This document shows positions 9,660 through 19,978 of a stretch of 64,000 bases of DNA, in pieces. The stretch comes from Apoda limacodes (Eukaryota > Arthropoda > Insecta > Lepidoptera > Limacodidae). Position numbers and translations under genes: made by a program. Each line of letters begins with the position of its first letter. Positions within the stretch are counted from its first letter, which is position 1. Where the stretch lies: the NCBI GenBank assembly GCA_946406115.1, contig OX291551.1:1984001-2048000 (forward strand), read 5' to 3'. The notes beneath the pieces are model-generated. The model was not told where the DNA came from. It saw only the letters and a list, made by a program, of their open reading frames with translations, and did not search any database.

Positions 9660-10206
9660 TCGACGCAACATAAATAACTTTAAGCGCATCAGTGTTCCAG
9701 GCAGAGTGACCCGTCAAACAGGGCGACTACAACGTGTGCCACGACGACTAGCACCAGTATATATAATGTACTCTGTGACTAGCACTGCTGGATAAAAATC
9801 CGTGAGTCATAGGCCCAGCTTATTATGAGCACCTCCCCGTCGACCTAAAAAACGAACTCTCGGATCAGAAATTTGGTCGCCGGCTAAGAGCTTTTACTGA
9901 CTCAATTGACATTTTTAATATTTGTTTGTTTTTGTTTTGACATTTTTATTGATTTTTATTTATGTTTGTTCTTGTTTTGACATTTTTATTGACTTTTAAT
10001 TTTTATTTATGTTTGTTTTAAATTTTGACATTTTTAAATCTTTATTTTTAATTGTTGACGTTTTGTCTTAGAATATTTCTAAGCCTTTATTTTTCATTGT
10101 GATTTTAATTTTTATACTTGACGAGCTTTTGGTGAATTGGTTATCTATAATTATTTTAATGACATAATGTAATTTTCGATGAGAAATAAATGACCTACCT
10201 ACCTAC
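9660..10206 (+). mobile_element. Possible LINE 3' end with TACC tail
   Basis: Across frames, 9820-9900 reads like a weak RT C-terminal tail (LPVDLKNELSDQKFGRRLRA). This is followed by 300 bp of T-rich sequence with repeated TTTTGACATTTTTATTGA phrases, then GAGAAATAAATGACC and a (TACC)n run. That layout fits a LINE C-terminus, 3' UTR and short-repeat tail. The protein match is short and needs frame changes, so this is tentative. Confidence 0.35.
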
Positions 10207-10739
10207 CTATTATCCTAAGTTATAAGAAGAATTTATATTTTATGTTGTTATAAATAAATTTTAGGACTGACCATTGAACTTGGCACCCATTTAGATCTCA
10301 CTTCTTTTGTCGTTGAAGTCAACATCCAAGGCATATATCATAATATTTAACTCGGCTCTCATTTCACATTTATGTTTTTGATGGGATCCAGTCCAGTCCA
10401 GCCGTTGCAGAGTGAAAAAGTAACAAACATTCTCACCATATTTTCATATTTACAACACTAGATAAGACATACTGATTGTTTTTTTATAATATTTATTTAT
10501 TACTGACAAATGTATATTTAAGTATTTTTTTCATTTGTCTGGTCTTGGTACCCATATTAAAAGTTTTTCTTAGTGTGGGACCAGATGGTGACGTGATATG
10601 TCTTAATTATTTATACAGTCTGAAGTTACCTACTTATTGTTTAAGCGTCCTCTATTTGTATATGTCAGTTTTATCGTCATTATTTCGAAAAAAAAAACAA
10701 CAAACGGTGGCCGGGCGACAGTGTCAGCTTCCATAAAAT

Positions 10740-11165
10740 AAAAACCGGCCAAGTGCGAGTCTCACTCGCGAACCGAGGGTTCCGTGCAAACTTGTTATAT
10801 GTTGTTGTATATTATTAAAAATATTTTTACTATATGATGTTACTAAAAATTTATAGTTTTCGCAATTTTCTCTTTATCTGTACGATAAGACGTTGCTTTG
10901 TACCAAATTTCAAGATTCTGAGTTCGCGGGAAGTACCCTGTAGGTTTTGATACCCTTGTGACTTTCGAAAATTTGCGGCAAAAACGGCTGTATCTTTTGA
11001 TTTCGTTGGCTAAGATGTTTGATTTTTTCACAGCAGACCTGAGTATTTGATATAAATTTTAGCTTGACCTCCACGCGTTCCTGAGAAAAAGGGTCTTGAC
11101 AGGCGGATAACAAAGTGATCTTATAAGGGTTCCGTTTTTTCCTTTTGAGGTACAGAACCCAAAAA
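10740..11165 (+). repeat. Near full-length lepidopteran AAGTGCGAG..GGTTCCGT repeat
   Basis: It opens CCGGCCAAGTGCGAGTCTCA with GAGGGTTCCGTGC. It runs through CGCGGGAAGTACCCTGTAGG and TGAGTATTTGATATAAATTT. It closes with GTTCCGTTTTTTCCTTTTGAG and GTACAGAACCC. This is the most complete copy of the family in the window; others lie at 2836, 42,540 and 49,190, and a sister type at 37,455 and 60,970. Confidence 0.7.
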
Positions 11166-11668
11166 ATGTTTGAACCCCCTTTACTTCGTAATTTTTAATT
11201 AACTTTCTTGTTTCTCATCAATAAAAAAGCTGCGGTACAGCATCATCGCTCAAAAAATACTTATTTATATGTGACTGTGCCATTAGCCATTATACATTAC
11301 TTGTTTTCGTGTTTTGCACTCACATTTGTTTTTTGCATATATGCGTGAGTAGAGAGGCGCACAGTTTTAGATTAGACAATCTACTACTACTTACCTATTT
11401 AAAAGAATGTATTAGGTACCGATGTGAAATTAAAACGCGGAGATAAACCAGTCACGTACATAAAACTAGGACCTACAAAGGCAAGTACATACATACTTCA
11501 CTTTTATTACTTATATGAGTGTTTCGCATCTCTCAAACTGCTGACTCACGGGAGGGGTCTCCGCACTGATAGAATGAGTCACAGTGTCGTGTCACCCCTC
11601 ACCCATTTCCATTCACGATCCATGACGCGACGGACAAAACGGAGAGGGAGGAGGTGGTATTTACATAT
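11166..11668. other. No gene recognised
   Basis: A frame at 11,424-11,675 has no recognisable domain and runs into the following palindrome. No RNA gene or repeat unit is seen. Confidence 0.45.
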
Positions 11669-11960
11669 AAATTAATTTCTAAGCAATCTAATATCATAAA
11701 TATTTATATAATATAATAATATACATAAATATTAATTAAATAACTACATATACCTACATATAAATATTTAAATAAACATATGGGTTTATTTAAATATTTA
11801 TATGTAGATATATGTAGTTATTTAATTAATATTTATGTATATTATTATATTGTTTATTTAAATATATATATGTAGGTATATGTAGTTATTTAATTAATAT
11901 TTATGTATATTATTATATTATATAAATATTTATGATATTAGATTGCTTAGAAATTAATTT
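11669..11960. repeat. AT-rich palindrome with a duplicated right arm
   Basis: The left arm 11669-11777 (AAATTAATTTCTAAGCAATC) is matched almost perfectly by the right arm 11851-11960 (ending GATTGCTTAGAAATTAATTT). Between them, 11786-11850 holds a second, partial copy of the right arm. The unit is over 80 percent A+T and repeats ATATACCTACATAT-type text. It may be a foldback element or the product of palindrome slippage. Confidence 0.85.
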
Positions 11961-12003
11961 ACACTTATGTTTGTTTATTAAATTTATCTCAACGCACACA
12001 CTA

Positions 12004-12166
12004 TCCTAGAACTTTTAACGTTTTTTGAAATTCCTTCACCCAAAGGTTATCTGGGAGAGATCGCTCCATAGCGATAAGATCGCCTTTTGTACCTGTATAG
12101 TAAATACTGTTTTTAATTTGATTTTGTGCAATAAAGTGTTTTTATTATTTATATTATCCCCGAATA
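12004..12166 (+). mobile_element. Solo 3' end of LINE family B
   Basis: It shares CCCAAAGGTTATCTGGGAGAG, CGATAAGATCGCCTTTTGT and TGCAATAAAGTGTTTTTATT with the 3' UTR of the minus-strand LINE B at 12,646-12,800. Only the last ~160 bp are present, so this is a severely 5'-truncated insertion. AATAAA near the end may serve as its polyadenylation signal. Confidence 0.65.
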
Positions 12167-12645
12167 AAAGAAAGTAACTATATACCTATAAAGCCATTAT
12201 CCGCAATGGCGAATTTATACATTTGCTGCCAGTAGGCTATTACAATTTTGCCGCCACTTTCTAACCTTTACAATTTGATGCCCTATTTCGCAATCATATT
12301 GATTACAAATTTTTTTGTCATTATGATTTGTGTCTGTTTCTAGATTACTTTTAACATCCAAAAATTTCATAGGATTAAACAAGAAATAGTTTTTAGGTAT
12401 ATTTCTGAACTAATAAATCTCAATCATGTTACTAATAGAAGCCCATTAAATTTAATTTATTATGTATTACAATGTAAAAATAACTTTTGATAAGATAAGA
12501 CGGCATTTGATAAGTTGCGTTGCGTCAGATCTCCATGTCACTCTTACTTCAATGGTTAAAGACGAATGTCTTTAAGTAATGCGTGTTGCCTGTCATCATC
12601 ACCCATGGCGTGGAAACGTGTTCACTGACAGTTGGCCTGATGATG
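12167..12645. other. No gene recognised
   Basis: AT-rich spacer between two LINE B pieces with no frame, repeat unit or RNA gene that can be supported. Confidence 0.5.
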
Positions 12646-13002
12646 ATTAATAATAATAATAATAATATACTTTATTGCATCAACATAATAATTTTACAAA
12701 AAAAACATATTTACAAATAGAGAAAAACAAAAGGCGATCTTATCGCTTTAAAGCGATCTCTTCCAGACAACCTTTGGGTAGAGGAAATAGTAAAGTTAAA
12801 CAGAGTATAGTAGGTGTGTTTCGATACAGTTATTAAAAAGTATATATATATATCATACAATAATGCATATAAAATAAATGAATACACATAAATAACATAT
12901 ATGAATAATGTATATATAAATACATATGTATAATAAATACAATTATAATATATATTACGTATAAGTAAATATATATAAACAAATATAGGTAGTGATGTTA
13001 TT

Positions 13003-13962
13003 TTAATTCTTCAAGTAATGAGCAATAATAAGATTTTTAAATATTGCCTTCGATTTTGCTCTTTTTATTTCTAAAGGTAAAGCGTTCCATAATCGAACAG
13101 CCTTTACAGTGAAAGAATCATTATACAATTGTGAGGAATGCAAAGGAATTTTTAGCATCCAGCGTGTAGTCTCTCGAAGAAAAGTATTTCCGATAAAATT
13201 AAAACGTTTATTTAAGTATACTGGTGTGTTTGTATTGAACAGGACGATATACAGAAGAAAGAGAACATGAGCATCCCGGCGAAGTCGAATTGGGAGCCAC
13301 TTGAGCTTTGATCTGAATTTGGAAATATGGTCGTACTTACGTAGACCAAATACGAGTCTAATGCAGAAGTTTTGAAGTCGCTCAAGTTTATTAAGCTGCT
13401 CCTCGGTAAGGTCAATATAACTAGCATCAGCATAATCGAGAATAGGATAGGATAGAATAGGCAGAAGAAGAGGTTTCGTAAGAGCAATTTTAGTGGGAAT
13501 TGGTAGAAAATTGCGCAATCTGCATAAACATTTAGCTGAAGCAAATATTTTCTTACTAACCTCCTTTATTTGCGAACCCCAAGATAGTGTTCTATCGATA
13601 AATATACCCAGATTTTTAACTGTATCTTTATAAGGGATAGAAACTCCGTTCACAGTTACTAATGGGAGTTCGTTACAGTGAATCTTGGATACAAGTCTAG
13701 AACTGCCTACGATGATTGCTTGTGTTTTCGAAGGATTAACAATGAGGCCATAGGATTCACTCCATTTCACAATTTGATCAAGGTCTCGATTAATTATTGA
13801 GATAGCGTTTGTCAGTTCACTAATAGGAGTTTGTGTGTAAATCTGAAGATCGTCTGCATAGAGATGGTAGAGAGAAGATAATTGAGATGTTATAGAATTA
13901 ATGAAGCAAACAGGAGAGACAAAACACCACCTTGCGGAACACCAGCGGCTGTGTTGCACCAT
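13003..13962 (-). pseudogene. LINE B reverse transcriptase, palm to C-terminus
   Basis: After the frameshifted first ~25 residues the frame reads INSITSQLSSLYHLYADD, giving catalytic motif C (YADD) at about residue 37. It then continues through NPSKTQAIIVGSS, KNLGIFIDRTLSWGSQI, SYPILDYADASY, KLERLQNFCIRLVFGLRKYD, KLKWLPIRLRRDAHVLFLLY and VKAVRLWNALPLEIK to a natural end. The GVPQGGVLS motif (motif B) is present in another frame at about 13,930, so two small indels separate the two halves of RT. With these the protein would not be made. Apart from that, the thumb and tail are full length. Confidence 0.85.
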
Positions 13963-14586
13963 TCAGATAAGAGTATCATCGTTTTTTATGCGCTGCCGGC
14001 GTCCACGCAAGTAACTATGAAACCAATCGATAACGATTGGAGAAATGTTAAGAAAACTAAGAATGAGTAGCAGAATGTCCAGATCCACGGTGTTAAAAGA
14101 GTTGCTAAAATCTAAGAGTGTCAGAACCGTGACCTCTCTATTTTCCATTCCAAAACGTATATCGTCAGTAATTTTGACGAATGCAGTAGTCGTACTATGA
14201 CTGGGACGGAAACCAGATTGTAAGGGATTTAACAGGTTGTTTCTTGTAAGAAAATGGGACAATTGTTGATATACGAGCCGTTCCAAAACTTTTGACAAGA
14301 AAGGAAGAATGGATATAGGACGAAAATCAGAAAAGGAGGATGGATATTGCTTTGGTAAGGGAATTACATTAGCATCCTTCCAGGATTCAGGAAAAACACC
14401 TGCGGAAATGGAATGATTCAGGGTATTGGTAATGACAGGAGTTATAATATCAAGGATGGGAACGATCATATTACGACTAATGCAATCTTCACCGACAGCA
14501 TTGGATGAAATGGCGAGTATGTTCTTCTTAACATCGCAATCAGAAAATCGATTAAGAAAAAATGGAGGAAAGTCAGGAGTTGGCAA
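13963..14586 (-). pseudogene. LINE B reverse transcriptase, fingers and motif A
   Basis: About 200 codons show the order expected of RT: VFPESWKDANVIPLPK, FRPISILPFLSKVLERLVYQQL, NPLQSGFRPSHSTTTAFVKI, then motif A TLLDFSNSFNTVDLDILL, with the catalytic aspartate in LLDFS kept. The frame stops at TGA (13,963) just before GVPQGG. It is continuous with the 13,003-13,962 frame after two frameshifts. It acts with the endonuclease for target-primed reverse transcription in intact relatives. Confidence 0.85.
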
Positions 14587-14976
14587 TGAAGAAAGTGAGT
14601 TTAATGTTTTATTTTTTTTGTTGCTGTCAAAGTCAACGTTAGAAATAAAATGTTGATTAAGGAGATTGATATCAGTATTATTTGAAATAGAAGGAAGTTT
14701 CGTTTTCCCAACTCCTAACGACTTAAGAAATTTCCAGACTTTTGCTGGATCACCGTTTTCCGATCACGGATTTGTGAATATGGCGTCTTTGTGCATCTCT
14801 ACACATCCAATTGCAGCGATTCCTCAAGAGTGTGTATTTTGTACGATTACTGTTGCTAGGATTAACCTTGTATTTGGCCTTGGCACGATTTTGTTTCGTC
14901 ATCAAAGATCTTATTTCGTCCGTAAGCCAGGAACATGTTTGATTTTAACGGTATGTATAGGAGCATGAATGTTATA

Positions 14977-15283
14977 CTAATCGATAATAAATGAGTTAAA
15001 TAATCTTATTTTTTCATCAAGAGCAGGCGCATTAATGACCATAGACCAATCGATGTTGCAAGCATCATCAGACAAGCGTTTAATATCCATCCCACTAAAA
15101 TTGCGTTGCTGAAGCATTCTCGATTTTGATTTGGGAGGACGAATCTTGTATGATAAGTAAACCAAGTCATGGTATGAAAAAGCGTCAGCAGCGCACTGAC
15201 CATGCTTAAAAACGTGTGTGGGAGAAGAAACTATTATTAAGTCCAGTAAAGAAGGAGTGCTATTGGGAAAAAAGTGTGTAGGA
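14977..15283 (-). pseudogene. LINE B endonuclease C-terminal end
   Basis: The frame reads TPSLLDLIIVSSPTHVFKHG, then FSYHDLVYLSYK, then a linker, ending at an in-frame TAG after FNSFIID. The FSYHD segment occupies the place of the SDH catalytic motif of APE endonucleases, with Y in place of the expected D, so the histidine remains but the aspartate does not. The upstream part of the domain is missing because the element is 5'-truncated at about 15,283. Confidence 0.65.
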
Positions 15284-16207
15284 TTATTTATTTATTTAAT
15301 TGTTTCTAACAGATAATAGGTACAATATAAGAAGTCTTATAGATCAGGTTAGGTTACAGTGATAACTAAATTATCGGTGCTTATCTGTCAAAATATTTAG
15401 TAATGTTTAAAAGATAGATTTACTCTAACCCCCGTACTAGTTAAAACTGTGTCACGGTGGGCTAGGGTTCCTCGTTCTTGTATATCATATTATAAATATT
15501 AAGTGTGAGCAATCCAAATAAAAACACAATTAACTTAGAATCAATGAGTGGAATTATGATACAGTATTAGTGGGTAGAAATTAATAGTGAGTTAGTTACT
15601 AGTGGCTATTTCATTACTTTGTCGTTTAGTGTAGTACAAAGCGATATATTAAATTTTACAGTAATATGGCCTTAGTCTGTAGTTCACAACTATGTATTAT
15701 TAAGAGATCTATGGCATTACAACACAGTTGAAATTTGTTTACCTCAAGATACGAGTTGGTGAGTTGTCTCTTAATTAGCAGCAACTACATATTTCGTAAA
15801 CAAGTTTGTACTCTTATCATAATAAGCCCGGGGTAATGTATGCCGTCATACTTCTTTCACAATTACCCGAAATGCTTTTATTTTCAAGAGAGCTTCTTCA
15901 GTTACAGACAGTTTCTGCATATTTTGTCCCTTTAGAATTATGAAATTTGGCAAGAAGCATTTGTTTTTTTTTGCGATTATAAATTTATTTGTTGTAAAAA
16001 GATTTTTCTGCTGCAATTTCATAAGGTTAACTCTACATTTCATTTTAGACTACTTATACCCTACAATTTATAAATTATTTACTATTTATTTAATTTTATG
16101 TATTTTAATTATTAAATTAACTATGTTTTTTTTTAATATATTTTTCATAAGTATATGTACATTTTTATTTCTATGTAAAGTTTAAATAGTACATATCTTT
16201 TTATTTA
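15284..16207. other. No gene recognised
   Basis: AT-rich sequence. Frames at 15,846-16,185 overlap on opposite strands and are low-complexity, hydrophobic and without domains. No repeat boundary found. Confidence 0.5.
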
Positions 16208-16900
16208 TCCATACTAATATTATAAATGCGAAAGTAACTCTGTCTGTCTGTTACCTCTTCACGCTTAAACCACTAGACGGAAGACACAGGCTACTTGAAA
16301 ACGTCACACGTACAGTGTAAGTCGGTTTTATTTCTACGTACAATTCTTCTGTATATGTGTTTGGCACCTAACTTCTCCTAAACGGCTGGAACTATTCGGG
16401 TAAAATTATGTCTGAATATCCTAATGGATTCCTGGATTGTTCGAAACACAATTGGACAATAGGTGGCACTGCAGTCGGCGTGTCACTGATCTTCTCCTAA
16501 ACAGCAGGGATGATTTTACTGATATTTTTTGTGTACGTTCGAGTGGGTCCCTGCAAGGTCTGAATTTACAAATGGACCCGGTAGATGACGCCGCAGTTGG
16601 TGTGTCACTGAGCTTTTCCTAAACGGCAGGGATGATTTTAATGATATTTTTTGTGTTCGTTCGAGTGGGTCCCTACAAGGTTTGATAATACAATTGGACC
16701 CGGTAGGTGTCGCTTCAGTCACTGATCTCCTAAATGGCCAAGATTGAATGTACGACAATGATTTCAACATTTGCTGCATTGAATACGACTCCGTTATTAC
16801 CATGTTCCCATTGTAAAATTTGTGACTTGGAAACTACACGTTAAATAGAACGTAAAAAAACGCACCGAAAGAGCTAGCTTAAAATCAAAAAAGATTTAAA
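16208..16900 (+). repeat. Helitron-like repeat with internal ~118-bp tandem units
   Basis: It opens TCCATACTAATATTATAAATG with the CTGTCTGTCTG run and AAACCACTAGACGGAAG. From about 16,440 to 16,760 a unit of about 118 bp repeats three times with divergence; landmarks are GTGTCACTGA, TTCTCCTAAACGGCAGGG, GATATTTTTTGTG and TTCGAGTGGGTCCCT. The final part matches, in inverted orientation, 150-430. No protein is encoded. Confidence 0.65.
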
Positions 16901-17781
16901 GTAAGGTTTCCCGCCAATACTTCCACCATAGAAGATTTGGAAGAAAATGACTTATTAAATAGGTCATAGTAAAAGTGAGATATCCAAAAATGATGACTAA
17001 ACAGTAGATTTGATAGAAGTAATTATGGAATCGCAAAATTAAAAAAAATGTAGATGTTAAAGGATGTGAGGCTTTCTGTACATTGGGCAGTAAGTTCGAA
17101 AAACATAAAATCGCTAGCAAATAGATAGAGAAACGTTTTAAGGAACTAACGGCATCGAATATAAACTTGTAAAACGTTTCCGTCTTTTAAAAAAAAAATT
17201 TTTGGTGAAAATTATTTTAAGGTTATTTTCTGCCTGTACAAAGTCAAAGTTTACAAGCAATTTGTAGGGATTGGATATACTGGGCCTCTAGCCAAGTAAG
17301 AAAAATAACGAAAACGATAATAGAAACGTTAGTATTCGACCAAGTATGTAAGTTGCACATTACTTGGCGAAGTTATACATTAAAGATAACTTGTTTACTC
17401 GGTCGGGTATCAGGGTTTTTATGAACGCTATCGCTTTTGTGCACACATGGCTTAAGCCCTTGGTAGTCAAATATCGATAAGCCGTCTTCGAGTATCCAGG
17501 CTCCTCTAGGGAGTTAGGGACTCTCTAGAGAATGCCTATATTCAGCAGTGGTTAGCTTACTCTATTTAGTGACTATCGAGGAGGTTTAGTTTCGGCAGTT
17601 GTCGACTTATGTAGTGCGTCGCTGTCACCACTTTTCCACATCACTCGTCTCATGTCGCCACGACGTCAACATCCGACCCGAGCGCAATCACTAATTTTAC
17701 AGATTAATTACATACAAACAAAGCCTCGAGCCAAGTGCAAGACAATAAAAACGTTCGAAAAGATACTTGGTAGGTAGGTTG
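16901..17781. other. No gene recognised
   Basis: Only short frames without domains. CGCTATCGCTTTTGTGCACA (about 17,427) has a weak relative at 20,848, suggesting a dispersed repeat of unknown kind. Confidence 0.4.
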
Positions 17782-17941
17782 CAGTGCTGCCACCTCCTTG
17801 AGGCCAATCAGCGTTAAAAGCGCTTGAAAAAAGCGCTAGGTTCCGCTAATATGCTTTAACAAAAAATAGTGCTAAATTCCGCTAGCTTTGCATGAACTAA
17901 AAATGTATAAAAGTAAGTTTTTATTTATTTTTAATTTTTAA

Positions 17942-18997
17942 AATTTAAAAATAAATAAAAACTTATTTATTAATAACCGTTCTATTGAATCGAAACTCGC
18001 TGAGGGAGATATCGAAGGTGCTTCTCGTTTAATTATTACATCTGATGACTATGCTCCTGATACTACTGATACTCTAATTGAGCTCCGCTCTAAACACCCT
18101 CCTGCATCTGATAATTTGATTTTTCCAGATCCTTTTGACTCATCTAGTCCATCGTTTCAGGTTTTTTCTGAGGATGTTTTAGAAGCTGATTATTCATTTC
18201 GAAGCGGCTCAGCAGGTGGTATAGATGGGCTCACTCCACAACACCTTAAGGATTTACTGAGTGTAAGTTGTGGGAATACAGGTTTGTCTCTCTTGGATGA
18301 ACTAACTTCTCTAGTAAATTTAATGCTAGATGGCCGTATAGACTCGGAGGTTACTGACATCCTTTATGGGAGCAATCTTTGTGCTTTAAAGAAAAAGTAT
18401 GGTGGCATTAGGCCAATCGCTATTGGTACAACAGACCGCCGCGTTACCGCCAAAACTTGTTGTAAATAAACATTCAACGTTCTTAGTGATTACTTTCAAA
18501 CCAATCAATTGGGATTTTTAAGAACAAGATCATTTTTACAAAATCAGATAAGTGAGGTTGTGCTGAAAGTGAACATTAAAAATGCTTTTAATTCCATCAA
18601 AAGGGATGCAATGTTATCCGAAGTTAAAAATAAAATTCCATTTGCATACAAGTTTATTTATCAGTGTTATCATTCCCCATAAAAATTGGTATTCAAACAA
18701 AATCTTTTGGCATCAGAAACTGGATGTCAACAAGGTGACCCTCTCGGGCCGGCAATATTCAGCCTTGTCATCCACCCTATCGTGCAAAAATTTAAATCGA
18801 AATATAACATCTGGTGTTTAGATGACGGTACGTTAAGTTGTGACGCAAATACGGTTTTAGAAGATTTAAATTATATTATACAAGAGTTTCGAAATATTGG
18901 TTTAGAACTTAATCTATCAAAATGTGAACTATTTCTATGTCAAAATGTTAACAATTCCCATATTATTAAAAGTTTTCAGTCTGTTGCTCAGAATACA
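17942..18997 (+). pseudogene. Unusual reverse transcriptase (N-terminal and palm part)
   Basis: A single frame with only two in-frame TAA codons (18,467 and 18,680). The N-terminal part has KLAEGDIEGASRLI, APDTTDTLIELRSKHPPA, SGSAGGIDGLTPQHLKDLLS and LKKKYGGIRPIAIG. Motif A is VNIKNAFNSI, motif B GCQQGDPLGPAIF and motif C YNIWCLDDGTL, followed by LELNLSKCELF. I know this RT type as a recurrent invertebrate repeat protein but cannot name the family. The first residue of motif A is N where an aspartate is expected. It is cut off after the palm, and about 300 residues expected before the C-terminal domain are missing. Confidence 0.75.
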
Positions 18998-19585
18998 TGA
19001 TCGATCCCCTCGGTCACCATGGCGTATCATGTGTTCGAAGCGCAGGCAGAACGTTTCGCCACAGCAGCCTCAATGACATTATACGTCGAGCTCTAGTGAG
19101 CATCAACACTCCTGCCATTTTAGAGCCTGTTGGTATATTTAGAGATGACGGTAAGAAGCCTGATGGCATGAGTCTTGTGCCTTGGAAGATGGGGCGACCA
19201 TTAGTTTGGGATGCCACGTGCGTCGATACCATTGTCCCGACTTATCTTCCTAGTGCAGCTTCTGTGGCGGGAGCTGCTGCCACTTCTGCTGAAAACCGCA
19301 AACGTAGAAAATACACTACCTACTATAAGTAATAGTTATATTTTTGATCCGTTTGCGGTTGAAACCTTAGGGCCATGGTCGCCGGGGACTCATCTTTTGT
19401 TTAAAGCGATTTCTAAGCGTTTGGTCGATGTGTCTCAGGACAGAAGGGCTGGCAGTTATTTCGCTCAAAGAATTTCAATTGCAGTTCAACGAGGAAATAC
19501 TGCCAGCCTTTTAGGTACACTGCCCCATCAGGTTAACTTGGAACAGGTTTTTTATTATAATATAACCAGAAATAATTTATTTTAG
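18997..19585 (+). pseudogene. C-terminal nuclease-like domain of the same RT protein
   Basis: The domain begins DPLGHHGVSCVRSAGRTFRH and continues LNDIIRRAL, a variable proline/glycine stretch, KKPDGMSLVPWKMGRPLVWD, ATCVDT and NRKRRKYTT. A frameshift near 19,318 leads into FDPFAVETLGPWSPG, then AQRISIAVQRGNTASLLGT and a stop at 19,583. Cys/His spacing followed by an RH..N helix and a PD...D...K pattern resembles the restriction-like endonuclease of R2/CRE-type LINEs. The nuclease assignment is inference from that pattern. Joining to the RT part requires a frameshift and bridges a deletion. Confidence 0.6.
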
Positions 19586-19978
19586 TTGGGGAATACCCTA
19601 AACAAATGGGACGGAAGCTAAACTAATTACGGTGTTGCTCCGTTATTCCTACTTTTTGGCGAGATTGCGACGTGATTACAACTAAGTTTGGTCTACCATA
19701 AAAATGCGCTATGTTTTCCGCTAGGAGTTAATATTAAAATTTCGGCGCTATGTGTCCCAAAAAAGCGCTAGATCTAACTCCGAAAGCGCTAAGGTGGCAG
19801 CACTGGTAGGTAGGTACGTACATACGTACGTACGTAGGTAGGGCGCGTTCGTTTTGGGATGCAGATTCGTTATTTTCATTACTTTTGTCACCTGTCATAC
19901 GTTCGTTAAGCATTGGTATCAAATATATCAAAATTTTAGTATAATCAGTAACAAAATGTCATGCGTTCGTTTATGATA

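Larger units (their letters stand above)
9229..10387. mobile_element. Long-TIR foldback DNA element, nested
   Basis: The left arm 9229-9423 (TCCCATCAAAAACATGAATA) pairs with the right arm 10207-10387 (ending TATGTTTTTGATGGGA) over about 190 bp with scattered differences. The arms include the shared phrases GATATATGCCTTGGATGTTG and AACGACAAAAGAAGT. The interior contains a second inverted repeat (9416-9621) and a stretch that looks like a LINE 3' end. No transposase is visible. No target duplication could be confirmed. It is best described as a non-autonomous element that has received later insertions. Confidence 0.75.
12646..15283 (-). mobile_element. LINE family B: 5'-truncated non-LTR retrotransposon
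   Basis: On the minus strand: the end of an APE endonuclease (about 14,977-15,283), a linker, RT fingers/palm (13,963-14,586), RT palm/thumb (13,003-13,962), a 3' UTR with GAGATCGCTTTAAAGCGATAAG, AATAAA, and a (TTA)n tail at 12,646-12,665. The 5' boundary near 15,283 cuts into the endonuclease. Frameshifts and stops break it. By sequence style it belongs to the jockey/CR1 group and is clearly different from family A. No target duplication could be confirmed. Confidence 0.85.
17782..19805 (+). mobile_element. TIR-bounded element carrying a reverse transcriptase/nuclease pseudogene
   Basis: The left end CAGTGCTGCCACCT (17,782) and right end AGGTGGCAGCACTG (to 19,805) are perfect 14-bp inverted repeats. 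The flanking 8 bp are GTAGGTTG and GTAGGTAG, a 7/8 match as expected for a hAT-type target duplication, although GTAGG runs are common here. Subterminal AAGCGCTAG and TTCCGCTAG motifs recur near both ends. The interior is one plus-strand gene for an RT plus a C-terminal nuclease-like domain, not a transposase. Either an RT gene was captured by or inserted into a hAT-like non-autonomous element, or this RT family naturally has such ends. Confidence 0.65.

Noticed and set aside
10476..10736. Small secreted or membrane protein
   Set aside because: A hydrophobic AT-rich frame that ends beside an interspersed repeat; no supporting signal.
15846..16185. Membrane proteins on both strands
   Set aside because: AT-rich low-complexity sequence gives Phe/Ile/Leu-rich or Lys/Asn-rich frames on either strand by chance.
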